Positions 61,645 through 64,000 of a DNA stretch of 64,000 nt are shown in pieces. The stretch lies in assembly GCF_023715365.1 (NCBI RefSeq), contig NZ_JAMBNZ010000004.1, forward strand, positions 62,001-126,000, in the 5' to 3' direction. The translations under genes were made by a program, and so were the position numbers. The notes under the pieces are model-generated. The model was not told the origin of the DNA. It worked only from the letters and a program-made list of their open reading frames with translations, and ran no database searches. Every line of letters starts with the position of its first letter. The first letter of the stretch is position 1. Source of the stretch: Georgenia satyanarayanai. GTDB lineage: Bacteria > Actinomycetota > Actinomycetes > Actinomycetales > Actinomycetaceae.

Positions 61645-62160
61645 ATGCGGTCAACGGGGGCAGCACGCGCGGGTCGGGCACTGTCGTCCGCCGCGCTCGT
61701 CGTCGTGCTCTCCCTCGCCTTCCACCTGCTCGCCGGCGGCGCCGCGCCCGCGGCCTCGACCCTGGCCGGCCTGGCCGCGGTGTGCACGGCGGCCTCGCTC
61801 CCCCTCACCCGCTGCCCGCTGCGGCCGGACCGCCTGCTCGTCCTGCTCGCCGTCGCCCAGGTCGTCCTCCACCTCACCTTCCAGTCCGGCGCGCACCACG
61901 CCGCCCACGGCCACGGTCTCCCGCTGCCGATGGTGGCGACCCACGTCCTCGCCACGGTCCTCACCGCCCTCGTCCTGCGGCACGGGCAGGCCCTGCTGCG
62001 CGCAGGCCTCGCGCGCGTCGTCCGCAGCCGCCGCCTCACCCCGCGGCCGGTCCCCGCCCCGCCCCGCACGGCCGTCGCCGTCTCACGCCCGGTGCCGCCG
62101 GTGGTCCCCGCCACCGGCGCGGCCACCGGACGCGCCCCTCCGCTCCCGGTTCGCAGCTGA
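61645..62160 (+). CDS. His-containing membrane protein, probably copper-related
   Basis: A 171-residue protein with about three to four helices (ALVVVLSLAFHLLAGGAAP, TLAGLAAVCTAASLPL, LLVLLAVAQVVLHLTFQ, THVLATVLTALVLRH). The loop HHAAHGHGLPLPM could bind metal. A Pro/Ala/Arg-rich cytoplasmic tail follows. It is not assigned to a family. The next genes encode a CopD-type protein, so a copper role is inferred only from position and the His cluster. Expressed from a leaderless-type promoter. Confidence 0.6.
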   Translation: MRSTGAARAGRALSSAALVVVLSLAFHLLAGGAAPAASTLAGLAAVCTAASLPLTRCPLRPDRLLVLLAVAQVVLHLTFQSGAHHAAHGHGLPLPMVATHVLATVLTALVLRHGQALLRAGLARVVRSRRLTPRPVPAPPRTAVAVSRPVPPVVPATGAATGRAPPLPVRS

Positions 62161-62233
62161 GCCCTGGTCGCCCCACCGGCGACCTCCCCGGCCGTGCGTC
62201 CGCACGTCCGGGACCGAACCGGAAGGCACACCC

Positions 62234-62275
62234 ATGACACGTCCACTCCCGGCCACCGCGGCCGTGGTCCCGTGA
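62234..62275 (+). CDS. 13-residue upstream ORF coupled to copD
   Basis: MTRPLPATAAVVP with GGAAGG 7 nt before its ATG; its TGA overlaps the GTG of copD (GTGA). The peptide looks like the beginning of a signal sequence. In many actinobacteria a YcnI- or CopC-type secreted protein precedes copD, so this may be the stub left after loss of that gene, or a leader peptide that drives copD translation. Confidence 0.4.
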   Translation: MTRPLPATAAVVP

Positions 62276-63144
62276 CGGTCCAGCTCGTCGACCTCCTCCA
62301 CCAGGGGGCGCAGGTCCTCGTCTACCTCGGGATCCTCGGCACGAGCGGTCTGGTCCTCTTCCGCACCGTGCTCCTCGACCCCGGGGCGCGCCTCGTCGAC
62401 GCGCCGGTCCAGCGGCTCACCACCCTCGTCGCGGCCGCCGCGCTCGGCGGCCTTCTCCTGTACCTCGCCGCCGACGGCGCATGGCGGACCGGTGCGGGCG
62501 TCTCCGGGCTCGTCGACCCGGGCACCCTGTGGGACACGCTCACCGGCACGCCGGTGGGGCTGGCGACGGTCGTCGCCCTCGTGGGGCTCGTCCTCGCGCT
62601 CGGCACCGGCGCCACCCCGGTGGGCCGGGCGCTCACGTGCGCCGGCGCCGCCCTCGCCCTGCTCTCGCTGCCCCTCGCCGGCCACAGCCGCTCCTTCGGG
62701 CCCGCCTGGCTCGTCCTCGGCAGCGACGCGGTCCACGTGCTCGCCGGTGCCGTGTGGTTCGGCGGCGTCCTGGGGCTGGTCATCACCCTGCGCAGCTCCG
62801 CTCCCGCCGGCGCCGCCGCCCGGACCGTGGGCCGCTTCTCCACCGCGGCCCTGTGGGTGGTGCTCGCGCTCGGCGGGACCGGCACGGTGCTCGCCTGGCG
62901 GATCCTGCCCGGTCTGGACGCGCTCACCGGCACCGGCTACGGCCTCACCCTCCTGGCGAAGGTCGCCGTCGTCGGCCTCGTCGTCGTCATCGCCGGGTGG
63001 AACCGCTACCGGCTCGTCCCGCGCATCGGGGACGACGACGGCGCCCGCGCCCGCCTGCGCCGCACCGTGGGCACCGAGGCGTGGCTCCTTCTCCTCGCGG
63101 TGGCGCTCACCGGTGTCCTCGTCTCCCAGAGCCCCACCGGGTAG
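62272..63144 (+). CDS. copD: CopD-domain copper resistance/uptake membrane protein
   Basis: A 290-residue protein with about eight helices and the CopD domain. SLPLAGHSRSFGPAWLVLGSDAVHVLAGAVWFGGVLGLVI holds the family His residues in AGHS and DAVHVLAGAVWFGG. FSTAALWVVLALGGTGTVLAW and AGWNRYRLVP follow. CopD moves copper across the membrane, usually with periplasmic CopC, which is missing here. The GTG at 62272 lacks its own ribosome-binding site but overlaps the stop of a 13-codon ORF that has one, so translation is probably coupled. Confidence 0.88.
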   Translation: MTVQLVDLLHQGAQVLVYLGILGTSGLVLFRTVLLDPGARLVDAPVQRLTTLVAAAALGGLLLYLAADGAWRTGAGVSGLVDPGTLWDTLTGTPVGLATVVALVGLVLALGTGATPVGRALTCAGAALALLSLPLAGHSRSFGPAWLVLGSDAVHVLAGAVWFGGVLGLVITLRSSAPAGAAARTVGRFSTAALWVVLALGGTGTVLAWRILPGLDALTGTGYGLTLLAKVAVVGLVVVIAGWNRYRLVPRIGDDDGARARLRRTVGTEAWLLLLAVALTGVLVSQSPTG

Positions 63145-63152
63145 GGGCTCGG

Positions 63153-63168
63153 GCTCAGCGCGCTGAGC
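63153..63168. terminator. Bidirectional terminator between copD and marC
   Basis: A 16-nt perfect palindrome (GCTCAGCG/CGCTGAGC) between the stops of the convergent copD and marC genes. Confidence 0.5.
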
Positions 63169-63172
63169 GTCC

Positions 63173-63796
63173 TCAGGCGTGGGCGTCGATGAAGGAGAAG
63201 ACGGCGTCGGCCATGAGCTGGACGGCGATCGCCGCGAGGAGCAGGCCGGCGAGGCGGGTGACGAGGGTCGTGCCACCGTCGCCGAGGACGCGGTGGATGA
63301 CGAGCGAGAAGCGCATCGCCAGCCACAGGCAGATGTGGACGCCGATGATCGCCAGCGCGATGGCGAACCAGCCGGTGGGGCCGTCGGCGTCCTGCACCGC
63401 GAGCATGGCGGCGACGATCGCGCCCGGCCCGGCGAGCAGCGGCGTGCCGAGGGGCACGAGCGCGACGTTGACCTTGCCGCCCCCGGCGGGTTGCGGCTCC
63501 TCCGCCTTGCCGGTGAGCAGCTCCATCGCGACGAGGAGGAGCAGCAGACCGCCGGAGAGCTGCAGGGCGGGCACGGAGATGCCGAGGAAGTCGAGGATGT
63601 AGGGCCCGAGCACCGTGAACACGGTGATGACCCCGAGGGCGACGACGGTCGCCTGCCGCGCCGCGCGCTTGCGCTCCTTGGCGGTGCTCGTCGAGGTGAG
63701 CGCGAGGAAGATCGGCACGGTCCCGGGCGGGTCCATGATGACGAACAGCGTGAAGAAGGTCGTGGCGAGCAGCCCGACGTCGAGCACCGCGCTCAC
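63173..63796 (-). CDS. MarC-family membrane protein
   Basis: A 207-residue, six-helix protein of the MarC/UPF0056 family. The family opening FFTLFVIMDPPGTVPIFLALT is intact, with the MDPxG/xxP motif; VPLGTPLLAGPGAI is the second signature, before helix 4. The biochemical function of the family is unknown; amino acid or metabolite export has been suggested for some members. The ATG overlaps the stop of the upstream PHP gene (ATGA), so the two are coupled. Confidence 0.88.
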   Translation of the reverse strand: MSAVLDVGLLATTFFTLFVIMDPPGTVPIFLALTSTSTAKERKRAARQATVVALGVITVFTVLGPYILDFLGISVPALQLSGGLLLLLVAMELLTGKAEEPQPAGGGKVNVALVPLGTPLLAGPGAIVAAMLAVQDADGPTGWFAIALAIIGVHICLWLAMRFSLVIHRVLGDGGTTLVTRLAGLLLAAIAVQLMADAVFSFIDAHA

Positions 63797-64000
63797 GGGC
63801 GGACCACCGGCAGGTAGCCCTCGCCCTCGATCTGCTCCAGCACCGCGGGGTCGGTGAGGTGCTCACCGAGCCGGTTGGGCTTGCCGGTTCCGTGGTAGTC
63901 GCTGGAGCCGGTGACGAACAGGCCGAGGGAGGAGGCGAGGTCGCGGAGCTGGGCCTTGGCGCCGTCGTCGTGGTCGCGGTGGTCCACCTCGAGTCCCGCG
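63793..64000 (-). CDS. PHP-domain phosphoesterase, 5' part beyond window
   Basis: Only the last 68 residues are present: GLEVDHRDHDDGAKAQLRDL, then FVTGSSDYHGTGKPNRLGEH with the SDYHG motif that contributes Asp and His metal ligands in PHP phosphoesterases (RNase AM/YciV-like), ending GEGYLPVVRP. Members degrade small nucleotides or short RNAs, for example 3',5'-bisphosphonucleotides. It overlaps the marC start. Confidence 0.75.
   Translation of the reverse strand, partial: AGLEVDHRDHDDGAKAQLRDLASSLGLFVTGSSDYHGTGKPNRLGEHLTDPAVLEQIEGEGYLPVVRP

Overview
This is chromosomal DNA from a high-GC actinobacterium, most likely of the order Micrococcales. The evidence is the fused 2-oxoglutarate decarboxylase/dehydrogenase Kgd, an AdnA-AdnB helicase-nuclease pair, an argS-lysA operon, prfB without a recoding frameshift, many GTG starts, and TANNNT -10 boxes lying six bases before a start codon (leaderless mRNAs). 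The genus is not identified. I see no integrase, insertion sequence, phage gene or CRISPR array.

Positions 1-21,240 form an accessory catabolic island for purine-like or other N-heterocyclic compounds. Its left half holds an ATZ/TRZ amidohydrolase (cut by the window edge), a divergent ACMSD-type amidohydrolase/decarboxylase, a GntR/FCD regulator, and the tightly coupled operon NCS2 permease - UbiX - UbiD - COG0523 GTPase. The palindrome TTGCATGCAA lies in the control regions of both amidohydrolases. One mismatched copy sits between the -35 and -10 of the permease operon, so I infer one local regulon repressed by the GntR protein. Convergent to it is an operon for a three-subunit molybdenum hydroxylase with its own XdhC-like maturation protein. 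Next come a classical xanthine dehydrogenase operon (xdhA-xdhB-xdhC) and a guanine deaminase-AzgA permease operon. Those last two operons start from near-identical promoters (TTGCCG-17-TAGTGT) and carry the same roughly 60-nt foldable 5' leader, which I do not recognise as a known class. It is the best candidate here for an undescribed regulatory RNA.

Positions 21,300-41,960 are mostly housekeeping: argS-lysA, a membrane-anchored Thr/Pro-rich protein, tRNA-Arg(CCG), a TetR regulator, a glycerophosphodiester phosphodiesterase, two secreted M23 peptidases, two CNNM/CorC-type membrane proteins, an OmpR-type two-component system, kgd, an SGNH-like protein, and the cell-division set envC-like/ftsX/ftsE. 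A block of five genes on the opposite strand (42,154-48,478: DUF2871, DHA2 exporter, NarL-type regulator, MMPL transporter, NarL-type kinase) separates ftsE from prfB, which are adjacent in many actinobacteria. It looks like an inserted export and sensing module.

Positions 48,495-64,000 hold prfB, a Bcr/CflA - small membrane protein - LysE operon, an ohr gene broken by one extra base, adnA-adnB, DUF3107, a ferritin-like protein, a DEAD-box helicase, a CopD-type membrane protein coupled to a 13-codon upstream ORF, MarC, and the end of a PHP-domain gene.

Proposed joint logic of the island (inference): two NCS2-type permeases bring in purine or related bases. Guanine deaminase and XdhAB convert guanine to xanthine to urate. 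The GntR-controlled branch handles a second N-heteroaromatic, probably a carboxylate, by hydroxylation, prenyl-FMN decarboxylation and amidohydrolase steps. Urate-degrading genes are not in the window.
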